The position numbers were made by a program, and so were the translations under genes. A stretch of DNA of 10,123 nt from Mollicutes bacterium (GTDB taxonomy: Bacteria > Bacillota_I > Bacilli_A > RF39 > UBA660), in NCBI GenBank assembly GCA_012513875.1, contig JAAZBI010000035.1, positions 1 to 10,123 of the forward strand, written 5' to 3'. The notes beneath the pieces are model-generated. The model saw only the letters and a list, made by a program, of their open reading frames with translations, searched no databases and was not told where the DNA came from. Below are positions 1-6,661 of the stretch, piece after piece; position 1 is the stretch's first letter; every line of letters starts with the position of its first letter.

Positions 1-1228
1 TCCTGTAGTTAAAGTTCCTGATACAAATAAAGCTATGATTGAAGTTCTTTCTTCATTTTATGATCATGTTGATCAAAAAATGAAAATTATTGGTGCAACA
101 GGAACAGATGGTAAAACCACTGTTATTAGTATTGTTAATCAATTATTAAATAAATTTTCAAAAGCTGGATATATTGGTACTAATGGCATCTATTGCGATG
201 GATATAAAAAAGATGCTTATTTAACGACGCCAATTCCAACCGAATTATTTTATAGTTTAAATAAATTTTATGAAAATAAATGTAAATATGTAACGATGGA
301 AGTATCTTCAGAAAGATTATTAACAAAAAGAATTGATGATTTAAAATTTGATGCCGCTATTTTTACTAATTTAACTAAAGATCATATTAACAATCATAAA
401 TCATATGATGATTATCGTGATTGTAAATTAAAATTATTTTCTATGGTTAAACCTGATGGATTTTGTATTATTAATATAGATGATGATAATTCTAAACTTT
501 TTATTAACAAATCAACAGGTAAAGTTATTACTTATGGAATAGATAAAGAAGCAGATTATACCGCTAAAGATATTGTTGTAGGTAAATATGAATTAAAATT
601 CACTTTACTTTATAATAATAAAGAATATTTAGTAAAAAGTCCTTTATCAGGAAAATATAACGTTTATAATCTTTTAGCCGCTATAGCGACATTGCATGCT
701 TACAATTATAAAATAGAAGATATTGTTTCTAATATAATAGATTTAAAACCTATTTTGGGAAGAGCTAATATAATTAATTATAATGATAAATTTAAAGTTT
801 TAATTGATTATGCACATACAGCTAATGCATTAAAAAACATTTTAGAATATGCCAATATTTTATCGGACAATAAAGTTATTACAGTTACTGGTTCTGCTGG
901 TGGCAGAGATACTTTAAAAAGGCCTGATATGGGATTAGCAGTAACAAAATATTCAGATTATGTAATCTTTACAACTGACGATCCAAGAAAAGAAGATCCT
1001 AACGATATTATTGATCAAATGTTAGAAAAAGTAACAACTAAAAATTATCGTCGTATAACAGACAGAAAGAAAGCTATAAGAAAGGCAATTACAATGGCTA
1101 AGCCTGGAGATGTGGTTGTTATAGCAGGTAGAGGTAATGATACCTTTATGCCAGTTAATGATAATCTAGTTCGTTGTAATGATTATGAACAAGTTTATTT
1201 AAATTTAAACGAAGGAGTTAATGTTTAA
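1..1228 (+). CDS. murE: MurE-type Mur ligase (UDP-MurNAc-tripeptide synthetase family), 5' partial
   Basis: Cytoplasmic ATP-dependent ligase that adds the third amino acid to UDP-MurNAc-dipeptide in peptidoglycan synthesis. The frame is open from base 2 and already reads MurE-like sequence (PVVKVPDTNKAM) before the first Met at 35, so the gene starts upstream and that Met is internal. Counting that Met as residue 1: P-loop GTDGKTT at 23-29, TTP substrate motif near 65, MEVSSE at 88-93, FTNLTKDH near 110-117, the likely carbamylated Lys in DCKLKLF (K131), DDPRKEDP at 315-322 and GRGND at 365-369. Family knowledge: DNPR with GKGHE marks meso-DAP enzymes, while Lys-type enzymes have other residues there. 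This protein keeps the Arg but has Asp-Asp and GRGND, and Ser-Ser-Glu replaces the usual Ser-Ser-His, so it is a divergent subfamily and its amino acid is uncertain. The stop overlaps the next start by one base (TAATG), implying co-transcription. Confidence 0.82.
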   Translation, partial: PVVKVPDTNKAMIEVLSSFYDHVDQKMKIIGATGTDGKTTVISIVNQLLNKFSKAGYIGTNGIYCDGYKKDAYLTTPIPTELFYSLNKFYENKCKYVTMEVSSERLLTKRIDDLKFDAAIFTNLTKDHINNHKSYDDYRDCKLKLFSMVKPDGFCIINIDDDNSKLFINKSTGKVITYGIDKEADYTAKDIVVGKYELKFTLLYNNKEYLVKSPLSGKYNVYNLLAAIATLHAYNYKIEDIVSNIIDLKPILGRANIINYNDKFKVLIDYAHTANALKNILEYANILSDNKVITVTGSAGGRDTLKRPDMGLAVTKYSDYVIFTTDDPRKEDPNDIIDQMLEKVTTKNYRRITDRKKAIRKAITMAKPGDVVVIAGRGNDTFMPVNDNLVRCNDYEQVYLNLNEGVNV

Positions 1229-1671
1229 TGTTTGAAAAGATAAATCAAGCTATTATAGAAGCTATGAAAAATAAAAACAAAGATATTGTTGATGTTTTAA
1301 GAATGTTAAAAGGAGCTATTCAATTAGAAGAAATAAATAAAAAAATAAAATTAACTGATGATGATATTGCTTTAATTGTTAGTAAACAAATCAAAATGAG
1401 AAAAGAATCAATTTCTGAATTTGAAAAAGGAAATCGTCAAGATTTAATTTCAAAAACACAATCTGAAATAGAAATTTTAAATGACTATTTACCAAATCAA
1501 TTAACAGAACAAGAAGTAAATGATATTCTTGATTCAGCAATTAAAAAATTAGAAGTAGATAATCCTTCTCAAATGGGATTAGTAATGAGAGAAGTTTCAC
1601 CTTTATTAAAAGGAAAAACAGAGATGAGTCAATTAAGTGTAATTATTAAAGAAAAATTAAGTAGTAAATAA
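1228..1671 (+). CDS. yqeY: GatB/YqeY domain protein
   Basis: A 147-residue soluble, Lys/Glu-rich helical protein matching the YqeY family, which resembles the tRNA-binding C-terminal domain of GatB. Signatures seen are the N-terminal helix with MKNKNKDIVDVLRMLKGAI (about residues 13-31), the middle helix IVSKQIKMRKESISEFEKG (about 50-68), the EIEILNDYLPNQL segment (81-93) and a C-terminal MGLVMREVSPLLKGK stretch (about 116-130) typical of the family. Length is normal. The start lies in a TAATG overlap with the upstream Mur ligase; GAAGGAG at 1211-1217 is the ribosome binding site. The exact role is not established; a link to tRNA amidation or translation is inferred from the domain. In Bacillus, yqeY also sits near the ybeY-dgkA-cdd-era cluster, as here. 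A terminator-like hairpin overlaps its stop. Confidence 0.9.
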   Translation: MFEKINQAIIEAMKNKNKDIVDVLRMLKGAIQLEEINKKIKLTDDDIALIVSKQIKMRKESISEFEKGNRQDLISKTQSEIEILNDYLPNQLTEQEVNDILDSAIKKLEVDNPSQMGLVMREVSPLLKGKTEMSQLSVIIKEKLSSK

Positions 1672-1689
1672 TACTTAATTTTTTCTTTT
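1652..1689 (+). terminator. AT-rich intrinsic terminator after yqeY
   Basis: A perfect 12-bp inverted repeat, AAAAATTAAGTA at 1652-1663 and TACTTAATTTTT at 1672-1683, encloses an 8-base loop and runs into a T-rich tract (to about 1689). It overlaps the last codons and TAA of yqeY. The stem has few G:C pairs, so termination may be partial. A promoter follows immediately, which supports a transcript boundary here. Confidence 0.55.
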
Positions 1690-1695
1690 ATCTTT

Positions 1696-1711
1696 AAATA
1701 TATGATATAAT
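1696..1711 (+). promoter_or_regulatory. Extended -10 promoter for the vanZ-ybeY-dgkA-cdd-era-recO run
   Basis: AAATATATGATATAAT holds a perfect -10 TATAAT at 1706-1711 preceded by the TG extension (TGA at 1703-1705). No good -35 lies 17 bases upstream (TTCTTT at 1683-1688), as is common for extended -10 promoters. The vanZ start is 23 bases beyond the -10, leaving room for the ribosome binding site AGAGGTG. The same 16-base block recurs before sepF with one mismatch. Confidence 0.6.
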
Positions 1712-1734
1712 ATATAAGAAATAGAGGTGTCTTT

Positions 1735-2367
1735 ATGATAAAGATGGAAATAATTGAATTATTAAACAAAATGATTCCTATGTTATTAATTTTTACTGTA
1801 TCTTTATCTTCTATTAGAATTACTTATCTTTTCTTAAATAAAGAAAAAATTGTTTTTTATAAAGAAATTTTAAATCTTGTTTTTATGATTTATATACTAA
1901 TTTTATTTTATATTATTAGTGCTCAAGAAGTTTTTGTCGGGCCAAACGAAACTTATAATTTAGTACCATTTAAAGAGATATTCCGCTATCAAATTGGAAG
2001 TACTTCTTTTTTAAAAAACACAGTTGGTAACATTTTATTATTTGTACCTTTCGGTTTGTTTTTATCTTATTATTTAGGTAGAGCTAAATTATATATTATA
2101 TTCTTTTTAACTTTAATATCTTCATTTACAATTGAATTATCTCAAAGATTAGTAATGGGAAGAATCTTTGATGTTGATGATATAATTTTAAATGTTTTTG
2201 GTGGAATATTAGGGTATATCTTATTTTTAATCTTTAAAAACATTTCTAAAATAATTCCTAAAATATTTAAAAAGAATTGGTTTTATAACTTGTTAATTAT
2301 TTTGTTATTAACTTGTATTGGTTGGTTATTATGGCAATTTGGAATTTTTACGGTGTTCCATGAATAA
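1735..2367 (+). CDS. VanZ-family integral membrane protein
   Basis: A 210-residue, strongly hydrophobic protein with about six predicted membrane segments (roughly residues 14-34, 43-63, 96-114, 118-138, 147-167, 182-203). It carries the VanZ-family signatures in order: YNLVPF (74-79), the GNILLFVPFG block (99-108), IELSQ (133-137), GRIFDVDD (142-149) and NVFGGILGY (153-161). VanZ-like proteins are widespread in Gram-positives. VanZ itself gives low-level teicoplanin resistance, but most relatives have unknown roles at the envelope, and no resistance function should be assumed. Start chosen at 1735 because AGAGGTG lies 5 bases upstream; a second Met three codons later is possible. It is first in its run, directly behind a promoter, and its 3' end overlaps ybeY by 8 bases. 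It is not part of the usual ybeY-era cluster, so it looks like an addition. Confidence 0.88.
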   Translation: MIKMEIIELLNKMIPMLLIFTVSLSSIRITYLFLNKEKIVFYKEILNLVFMIYILILFYIISAQEVFVGPNETYNLVPFKEIFRYQIGSTSFLKNTVGNILLFVPFGLFLSYYLGRAKLYIIFFLTLISSFTIELSQRLVMGRIFDVDDIILNVFGGILGYILFLIFKNISKIIPKIFKKNWFYNLLIILLLTCIGWLLWQFGIFTVFHE

Positions 2368-2827
2368 GATTGAATTCATTAATAAAACATTATTTAAAAT
2401 AAAAGATTTAAAATTATTAAAAGAAATATTGAATTATACAATTAGTAAAGAAAAAGTAAAAGATCCAATCTTCAGTGTTGTTTTTGTAAATAATCACAAG
2501 ATAAAAAAAATAAATAAAAAATATCGTGGAATTAATAAATCGACTGATGTCATTACTTTTGCTTTCTTAGATGACCAGACATATGTTAACGAATCATATA
2601 ACTTATTAGGTGAAATATATATATCTTTAAATCAAGCTAAGAAACAAGCTAAAAAATATGGTCATTCCTTGCAAAGGGAATTAGCTTTCTTACTTATTCA
2701 TGGTTTTTTACATCTATTACAATATGATCATCAATCAAAAGAAGAAGAAAATATTATGTTTCAAAAACAGGAGGATATTTTAAATGAATTTAGACTTACA
2801 AGAACCAAAAAAGAAAATGGGAATTAA
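2360..2827 (+). CDS. ybeY: Endoribonuclease / rRNA maturation factor YbeY
   Basis: A 155-residue zinc-dependent endoribonuclease acting in 16S rRNA 3'-end maturation and ribosome quality control. Visible signatures are STDVITFAF (61-69), LLGEIYIS (82-89) and the metal-binding motif HGFLHLLQYDH (114-124), with His114, His118 and His124 as the zinc ligands. The canonical motif is HGxLHLxGYDH; here the Gly is Gln121, while all three His are intact. Start chosen at the ATG at 2360, which overlaps the vanZ-like stop by 8 bases. The open frame extends to an earlier ATG at 2318, but those 14 extra residues do not look like the family and would overlap vanZ by 50 bases. Only a weak ribosome binding site (CGGTG) precedes it, suggesting translational coupling. 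Its tail overlaps dgkA by 44 bases. It clusters with era, another 16S maturation factor, as in Bacillus. Confidence 0.92.
   Translation: MNKIEFINKTLFKIKDLKLLKEILNYTISKEKVKDPIFSVVFVNNHKIKKINKKYRGINKSTDVITFAFLDDQTYVNESYNLLGEIYISLNQAKKQAKKYGHSLQRELAFLLIHGFLHLLQYDHQSKEEENIMFQKQEDILNEFRLTRTKKENGN
2770..2774 (+). promoter_or_regulatory. Ribosome binding site deciding the dgkA start
   Basis: GGAGG lies inside the ybeY coding sequence, 9 bases before ATG 2784. The next in-frame ATG (2817) has no such site, so the upstream start, with its long overlap, is preferred. Confidence 0.7.
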
Positions 2828-3188
2828 AAGATTTTTAAATAGTATCAAATATAGTTTATATGGTTTAGGATACGCTGTAAAAAATGAACAAAGTTTTACT
2901 TTGTTAGCAATTTCTTTTTTTATTACTTTAGGAATGGGATTTTTCTTCCAAATAACTTTAACAGAGTGGATTTATGTTTTGTTTGCAACTGGGCTTGTAT
3001 TAGGAATCGAATTAATTAATACAGCAATTGAAGCGATAGTTGATAAAATATCTCCTGAACAAAATAAATTTGCTAAAATAGCTAAAGACACTGGTTCAGC
3101 AGCAGCTTTCTTATTTACAATTATGTCTTTAATTATTGGTTTAATTGTTTTTATACCTTATGTTATCGATATGATAGGAGGAAAATAA
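2784..3188 (+). CDS. dgkA: Diacylglycerol kinase / undecaprenol kinase (DgkA family)
   Basis: A 134-residue membrane kinase. In Gram-positives this family mainly phosphorylates undecaprenol, feeding the lipid carrier used for cell-wall synthesis; that substrate is inferred here. A basic N-terminal amphipathic stretch (about 8-32) leads into KNEQSF (33-38), with the conserved Glu35. Three membrane helices follow, at about 39-57, 62-84 and 106-130. The family signature is ELINTAIEAIVDKIS (76-90), with Glu76, Asn79, Glu83 and Asp87, then AKDTGSAAAFL (100-110). Length is normal for the family. Start is set by GGAGG 9 bases upstream, giving a 44-base overlap with the end of ybeY. The stop is immediately followed by the cdd ATG. 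Position between ybeY and cdd matches the order known in Bacillus. Confidence 0.93.
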   Translation: MNLDLQEPKKKMGIKRFLNSIKYSLYGLGYAVKNEQSFTLLAISFFITLGMGFFFQITLTEWIYVLFATGLVLGIELINTAIEAIVDKISPEQNKFAKIAKDTGSAAAFLFTIMSLIIGLIVFIPYVIDMIGGK

Positions 3189-3575
3189 ATGTATGATTCA
3201 TTAAAAAAATTATTAGATAAAGCCTATGCTCCATATTCTAACTTTCCAGTTGCAGCTATAGTTAAAACTAAAGATAACAAATATTTTTTTGGAGTTAATG
3301 TTGAAAACGCTTCTTTTGGAGGAACAATTTGTGCTGAGAGAAATGCTTTGAATAGTGCTATTGGAGCAGGATATCGTTCTTCAGATATTCAAGAATTACA
3401 TGTTTTAGTAAATAGTACAAAACATGCTTATCCTTGTTATTTGTGTCGCCAAACAATATCAGAATTATGTAATTCTGATATGATTATTAAATTATATAAT
3501 ATTGATAATAAAGTAATTGAAGTTAAATATGATGATTTAATTTCTTTTCCTTTTGAAAAGGAGAATTTGAAATGA
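3189..3575 (+). CDS. cdd: Cytidine deaminase
   Basis: A 128-residue zinc enzyme of pyrimidine salvage that deaminates cytidine and deoxycytidine to uridine and deoxyuridine in the cytosol. It belongs to the short homotetrameric class with three Cys zinc ligands: Cys48 in the CAER motif with catalytic Glu50, and Cys83 and Cys86 in PCYLCRQ (82-88). YSNFPVAA (16-23) and NVENASFGG (37-45) form the nucleoside pocket. The residue after the first Cys is usually Gly but is Tyr84 here, a mild variation. ATG 3189 follows the dgkA TAA with no gap and has AGGAGG about 8 bases upstream, inside the dgkA end. Its TGA stop overlaps the era ATG (ATGA), so the two are translationally coupled. This is the only gene in the window ending in TGA. 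Confidence 0.95.
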   Translation: MYDSLKKLLDKAYAPYSNFPVAAIVKTKDNKYFFGVNVENASFGGTICAERNALNSAIGAGYRSSDIQELHVLVNSTKHAYPCYLCRQTISELCNSDMIIKLYNIDNKVIEVKYDDLISFPFEKENLK

Positions 3576-4447
3576 AATCAGGATTTATTGCTTTAGTTGG
3601 AAGACCTAACGTTGGAAAATCAACTTTATTAAATGGTATATTAGAAACAAAAGTTTCTATTGTTTCTAATAAGCCTCAAACGACAAGAAATAATATTCAA
3701 GGTGTGTATCATGAAGATGGATATCAAATGATTTTTATTGATACTCCAGGTATTCATAAACCAATGAACAATTTAGGAAAACATTTAAATCGTCAAGCTT
3801 TATTTTCTTTAGAAGATGCAGATTTAGTATTGTTTTTAGTAGATGTGACAGCACCTTTAGGTAAAGGTGATTTATTTGTTATAGAAAAATTAAAAGCTGC
3901 TAATAAGCCTATTATATTGATTTTAAACAAGGTTGATAAAATCAATAAAGATAAAGTTTTAGAAATAATTACAGATTATTCAAAAACTTGTCAATTTGAA
4001 GAAATAATTCCTATTTCTTCTTTAAAACAAAAAGATATTGACTATTTAATATCTGTTTTAAAAAAATATATGAAAGATACAAAAAAATATTATGAAGATA
4101 ATCAAATTACTAATCAATCTGATGAATTTATGATTACAGAATTTGTTAGAGAAAAAGTTTTTGAATTAACTAAAGAGGAAGTTCCTCATTCTACAGCATG
4201 TTTTCTTCAAAATATTGAAATAAAAAAAGATGTATTAGTTATTGATGTAGATATTATTGTCGATAAAGAAAATATTAAAAAGATAATTGTTGGACATAAC
4301 GGTTCTATGATTAAGGAAATTGGTATGAGAGCTAGACATGATTTAGAAAAGTTTTTTAATAAAAAAATATTTCTAAACTTATTCGTCAAGACTGTAAAAG
4401 ATTGGAGAGAAAAAGAATCTTGTTTAACTGAATATGGAATAAAATAA
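3572..4447 (+). CDS. era: GTPase Era
   Basis: A 291-residue essential GTPase that binds near the 3' end of 16S rRNA and assists 30S assembly, with links to the cell cycle. The N-terminal GTPase domain shows G1 GRPNVGKS (10-17), G2 around Thr37-Thr38 (PQTTRNNI), G3 DTPG (57-60), G4 NKVD (119-122) and G5 ISSLKQ (about 148-153). The C-terminal KH domain (about 200-285) carries IIVGHNGSMIKEIG. The GxxG loop reads GHNG, where GKGG or GKNG is more usual. Length is close to the roughly 300 residues expected. The start overlaps the cdd stop by four bases and has AAGGAG upstream. Its place between cdd and recO is a well-known Firmicutes arrangement; the small yqzL gene found between era and recO in Bacillus is absent. 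Confidence 0.97.
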   Translation: MKSGFIALVGRPNVGKSTLLNGILETKVSIVSNKPQTTRNNIQGVYHEDGYQMIFIDTPGIHKPMNNLGKHLNRQALFSLEDADLVLFLVDVTAPLGKGDLFVIEKLKAANKPIILILNKVDKINKDKVLEIITDYSKTCQFEEIIPISSLKQKDIDYLISVLKKYMKDTKKYYEDNQITNQSDEFMITEFVREKVFELTKEEVPHSTACFLQNIEIKKDVLVIDVDIIVDKENIKKIIVGHNGSMIKEIGMRARHDLEKFFNKKIFLNLFVKTVKDWREKESCLTEYGIK

Positions 4448-4462
4448 CAAAGAAGGTAAAAA

Positions 4463-5203
4463 ATGAAAATAGAAAAAGTTGAGGGTATCGTTTTTCAAGA
4501 AAAAGATTATAGTGAGTCTTCAAAAATTATTAACTTGATCACAAAAGAACATGGAGTAATTGGAGTTATTGCTAAAGGATCAAGAAAATCTAAAAGTAAG
4601 TTTGCTAATGTTACTTCTAAATTTATTTATGGACAATTTCATTTATATTATAAAGAAGATGGATTATCAACATTAATTGAAGTTGATGTCATTGATACTT
4701 TGAGAAATATTCGTTTGGATTTAACGAAAATAAGTTATTTATCTTTTCTTTGTGAATTGGTTAGTCAAGTATTAAAACAAACAAATTCTGAAGAAAGAAA
4801 AGTAGTTTATAATGATTTTGTTAAAGCCTTCTTAAAAATTAATGAAGGTTTTAATGAAGTGGTTATTACTAATATTTTAGAATTAAAAATATTACCATAT
4901 TTAGGTGTTAATCCTATTTTAGATGAATGTGCAATTTGTGGAACTACAAAAGAGATAGTTACTGTTAATGCAGAAAAATATGGATTTATTTGTAAAAATT
5001 GTTATAAAAATGAATATATAGTTAATCCTAATACAATCAAAATATTAAGAATGTTATATTATGTTGATATTGAAAAAATTAGTAAGTTAGATATTAGTCA
5101 AGAAGTTATTAATGAGATAAATCAATTTATAGATCAATTTTATGACAAACATACAGGATTATATTTAAAAAGCAAAGAATTTTTGAAGAAAATTACGAAG
5201 TAA
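4463..5203 (+). CDS. recO: DNA repair protein RecO
   Basis: A 246-residue recombination mediator that, with RecR and RecF, loads RecA onto SSB-coated single-stranded DNA. The N-terminal OB fold begins EGIVFQEKDYSESSKIINL (7-25) and includes the basic GSRKSKSKF stretch (39-47), both typical of RecO. The C-terminal helical domain contains a zinc ribbon with Cys156, Cys159, Cys177 and Cys180 (CAIC and CKNC), followed by a helix-rich tail. Length matches the family. The ATG at 4463 is 15 bases after the era TAA, with AAGAAGG about 5 bases upstream, so co-transcription with era is likely. A possible promoter for glyS lies in its last codons. Confidence 0.95.
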   Translation: MKIEKVEGIVFQEKDYSESSKIINLITKEHGVIGVIAKGSRKSKSKFANVTSKFIYGQFHLYYKEDGLSTLIEVDVIDTLRNIRLDLTKISYLSFLCELVSQVLKQTNSEERKVVYNDFVKAFLKINEGFNEVVITNILELKILPYLGVNPILDECAICGTTKEIVTVNAEKYGFICKNCYKNEYIVNPNTIKILRMLYYVDIEKISKLDISQEVINEINQFIDQFYDKHTGLYLKSKEFLKKITK

Positions 5204-5211
5204 TGTATAAT
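5183..5211 (+). promoter_or_regulatory. Possible sigma-A-type promoter before glyS
   Basis: TTGAAG at 5183-5188 and a perfect TATAAT at 5206-5211 are separated by exactly 17 bases. They lie in the end of recO and the following gap. The predicted start of transcription (about 5217-5219) would fall at the glyS ribosome binding site, leaving almost no leader, so this may be a chance match in AT-rich DNA. Confidence 0.3.
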
Positions 5212-5217
5212 AAATAT

Positions 5218-5222
5218 GGAGG
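5218..5222 (+). promoter_or_regulatory. Ribosome binding site deciding the glyS start
   Basis: GGAGG lies 5 bases before ATG 5228. An in-frame ATG at 5216 overlaps this site and has none of its own, so translation most likely begins at 5228. Confidence 0.75.
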
Positions 5223-5227
5223 CAGTT

Positions 5228-6601
5228 ATGAAAGAATTTGAACTTGATAAAATAGTAAATATTTGTAAACAATCAGGATTTATTTTTCCAGGTAGTGAAT
5301 TGTATGGTGGTTTAGCGAACACTTGGGATTATGGTCCTTTAGGTATAGAATTAAAAAACAATTTAAAAAGATTATGGTGGAAAACATTTGTTCAAGAAAG
5401 AATCAATTCTTATGGAGTTGATGCAGCTATCTTGATGAACCCTAAAGTTTGGGAAGCTAGTGGACATGTTAGTTCTTTTGAAGATCCTTTAATGGATTGC
5501 AAAAAATGTAAGATGCGTTACCGTGCTGATAATTTGATTAATGAAATAACTAAAGGAGCAGTTAATGCTGATCAAATGACAGAAGCAGAAATGGAACAAT
5601 ATATTAAAGAAAATAATGTTAAATGTCCTAATTGTCAATCTAGTGATTTTACCAATATTCGTCAATTTAATTTAATGTTTAAAACTAATCGAGGAGTAAC
5701 AGAAGACAAAAGTAATACTATATATTTAAGACCAGAAACAGCTCAAGGAGAATATGTTAATTTCTTAAATATTCAAAGAACGATGCGAGCTAAAATTCCT
5801 TTTGGAATTGGTCAAATTGGTAAAGTTTTTCGTAATGAAGTTACACCAGGAAATTTTATTTTTAGAACAATTGAATTTGAACAAATGGAATATCAATTTT
5901 TTTGTAAAAAAGGAACTGACGAAAATTATTACGAAGAATTCAAAAAGATTGGTTTAGAATTTATTAAAAGTTTAGGAGTAGAAGCTACTAAATTAAGATT
6001 TAAAGATCATGACAAATTAGCACACTATGCTAAAGCAGCTGTTGATATTGAATATTTATTTCCATTTGGTTGGGGAGAAATAAATGGTACTCATAATCGT
6101 ACTGATTTTGATTTAAATAATCATGCAAATTATTCAAAAAAGAATCAAGAATATTTAGATCCAGAAACAAATGAAAAATATATTCCTTATGTAATTGAAT
6201 CTACATATGGAGTTGATCGTATTATTTTATGTTTATTATGTGATTCTTATTATGAAGAACAATTAGAAAATGGAGAAATTAGAGAAGTTATGAAGTTTCA
6301 TCCAGCTATCGCTCCATATAAAGTGGCAATTTTACCATTGATTAAGAAAGTTCACTCTGAAAAAGCTTTAGAAATATATCAATCGTTATCAAAAACTTTT
6401 TCAGTAATTTATGATGAAGCTGGAAGCATAGGAAAAAGATATCGTCGTAATGATGCTATTGGAACTCCATATGCAATTACAATTGATGATGAAACAATTA
6501 AAGATGGTTTAATAACAGTTAGAAATCGTGATACAATGCTTCAAGAAAAGATTAACCTTCAAGATTTAGAAAGTTATTTAAGTAATAAAATTATAAGATA
6601 A
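5228..6601 (+). CDS. glyS: Glycyl-tRNA synthetase, single-chain alpha2 (class II) type
   Basis: A 457-residue cytosolic enzyme that charges tRNA-Gly. It is the dimeric, eukaryote/archaeon-like form (GlyQS), not the alpha2beta2 form. Signatures: the N-terminal catalytic stretch with SGFIFPGSELYGG (16-28) and WDYGPLG (33-39); an inserted zinc-ribbon-like module with Cys91, Cys94, Cys133 and Cys136; RPETAQG (168-174); motif 2 with FRNE (201-204); motif 3 with GVDRIIL; and a C-terminal anticodon-binding domain beginning near HPAIAPYKVAILP. Start chosen at 5228 because GGAGG lies 5 bases upstream; the ATG at 5216 would overlap that site. It follows recO by 24 bases, the same order as in Bacillus, where the adjoining genes are the separate glyQ and glyS subunits. 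The gap is far too short for a T-box leader. Confidence 0.96.
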   Translation: MKEFELDKIVNICKQSGFIFPGSELYGGLANTWDYGPLGIELKNNLKRLWWKTFVQERINSYGVDAAILMNPKVWEASGHVSSFEDPLMDCKKCKMRYRADNLINEITKGAVNADQMTEAEMEQYIKENNVKCPNCQSSDFTNIRQFNLMFKTNRGVTEDKSNTIYLRPETAQGEYVNFLNIQRTMRAKIPFGIGQIGKVFRNEVTPGNFIFRTIEFEQMEYQFFCKKGTDENYYEEFKKIGLEFIKSLGVEATKLRFKDHDKLAHYAKAAVDIEYLFPFGWGEINGTHNRTDFDLNNHANYSKKNQEYLDPETNEKYIPYVIESTYGVDRIILCLLCDSYYEEQLENGEIREVMKFHPAIAPYKVAILPLIKKVHSEKALEIYQSLSKTFSVIYDEAGSIGKRYRRNDAIGTPYAITIDDETIKDGLITVRNRDTMLQEKINLQDLESYLSNKIIR

Positions 6602-6614
6602 TTATTTATCTTTT
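6595..6614 (+). terminator. Weak hairpin at the glyS end
   Basis: AAGATAA at 6595-6601 can pair with TTATCTT at 6606-6612 around a 4-base loop, ending in a short T run (6611-6614). The stem is short, AT-rich and overlaps the glyS stop. It could be a weak terminator ahead of the sepF promoter or simply chance complementarity. Confidence 0.25.
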
Positions 6615-6617
6615 AGT

Positions 6618-6633
6618 AAATATATGATAAAAT
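6618..6633 (+). promoter_or_regulatory. Promoter for sepF-divIVA
   Basis: AAATATATGATAAAAT contains TAAAAT (6628-6633) preceded by the TG extension (TGA at 6625-6627). It matches the 16-base block before the vanZ-like gene with one mismatch. Seventeen bases upstream is TTTATC (6605-6610), a poor -35. The -10 is 28 bases before the sepF ATG. Confidence 0.5.
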
Positions 6634-6661
6634 AAAATATAGACAATATGGAGGAAATAAT

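Noticed and set aside
35..37. ATG at 35 as the start of the Mur ligase
   Set aside because: The frame continues upstream to the window edge with sequence that aligns to MurE, and the N-terminal domain would be missing; the gene is cut by the window.
1672..1734. Riboswitch in the gap before the vanZ-like gene
   Set aside because: The 63 bases are explained by a terminator arm, promoter and ribosome binding site; no room for an aptamer.
2318..2359. Earlier ATG for ybeY at 2318
   Set aside because: The 14 added residues are unlike YbeY N termini and come from the vanZ-like membrane helix read in another frame; ATG 2360 fits the family.
3573..3575. TGA read as Trp (Mycoplasma-type code)
   Set aside because: Conserved proteins use TGG for Trp throughout and have no internal TGA; cdd ends at family-normal length at this TGA.
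4207..4389. 60-codon open frame on the minus strand inside era
   Set aside because: It lies antisense to the KH domain of era, has low-complexity Ile/Ser/Phe content expected from the reverse of AT-rich coding DNA, and has no ribosome binding site of note.
5140..5322. 60-codon minus-strand frame across the recO/glyS junction
   Set aside because: Antisense to conserved recO and glyS coding sequence and with no family resemblance; a shadow frame.
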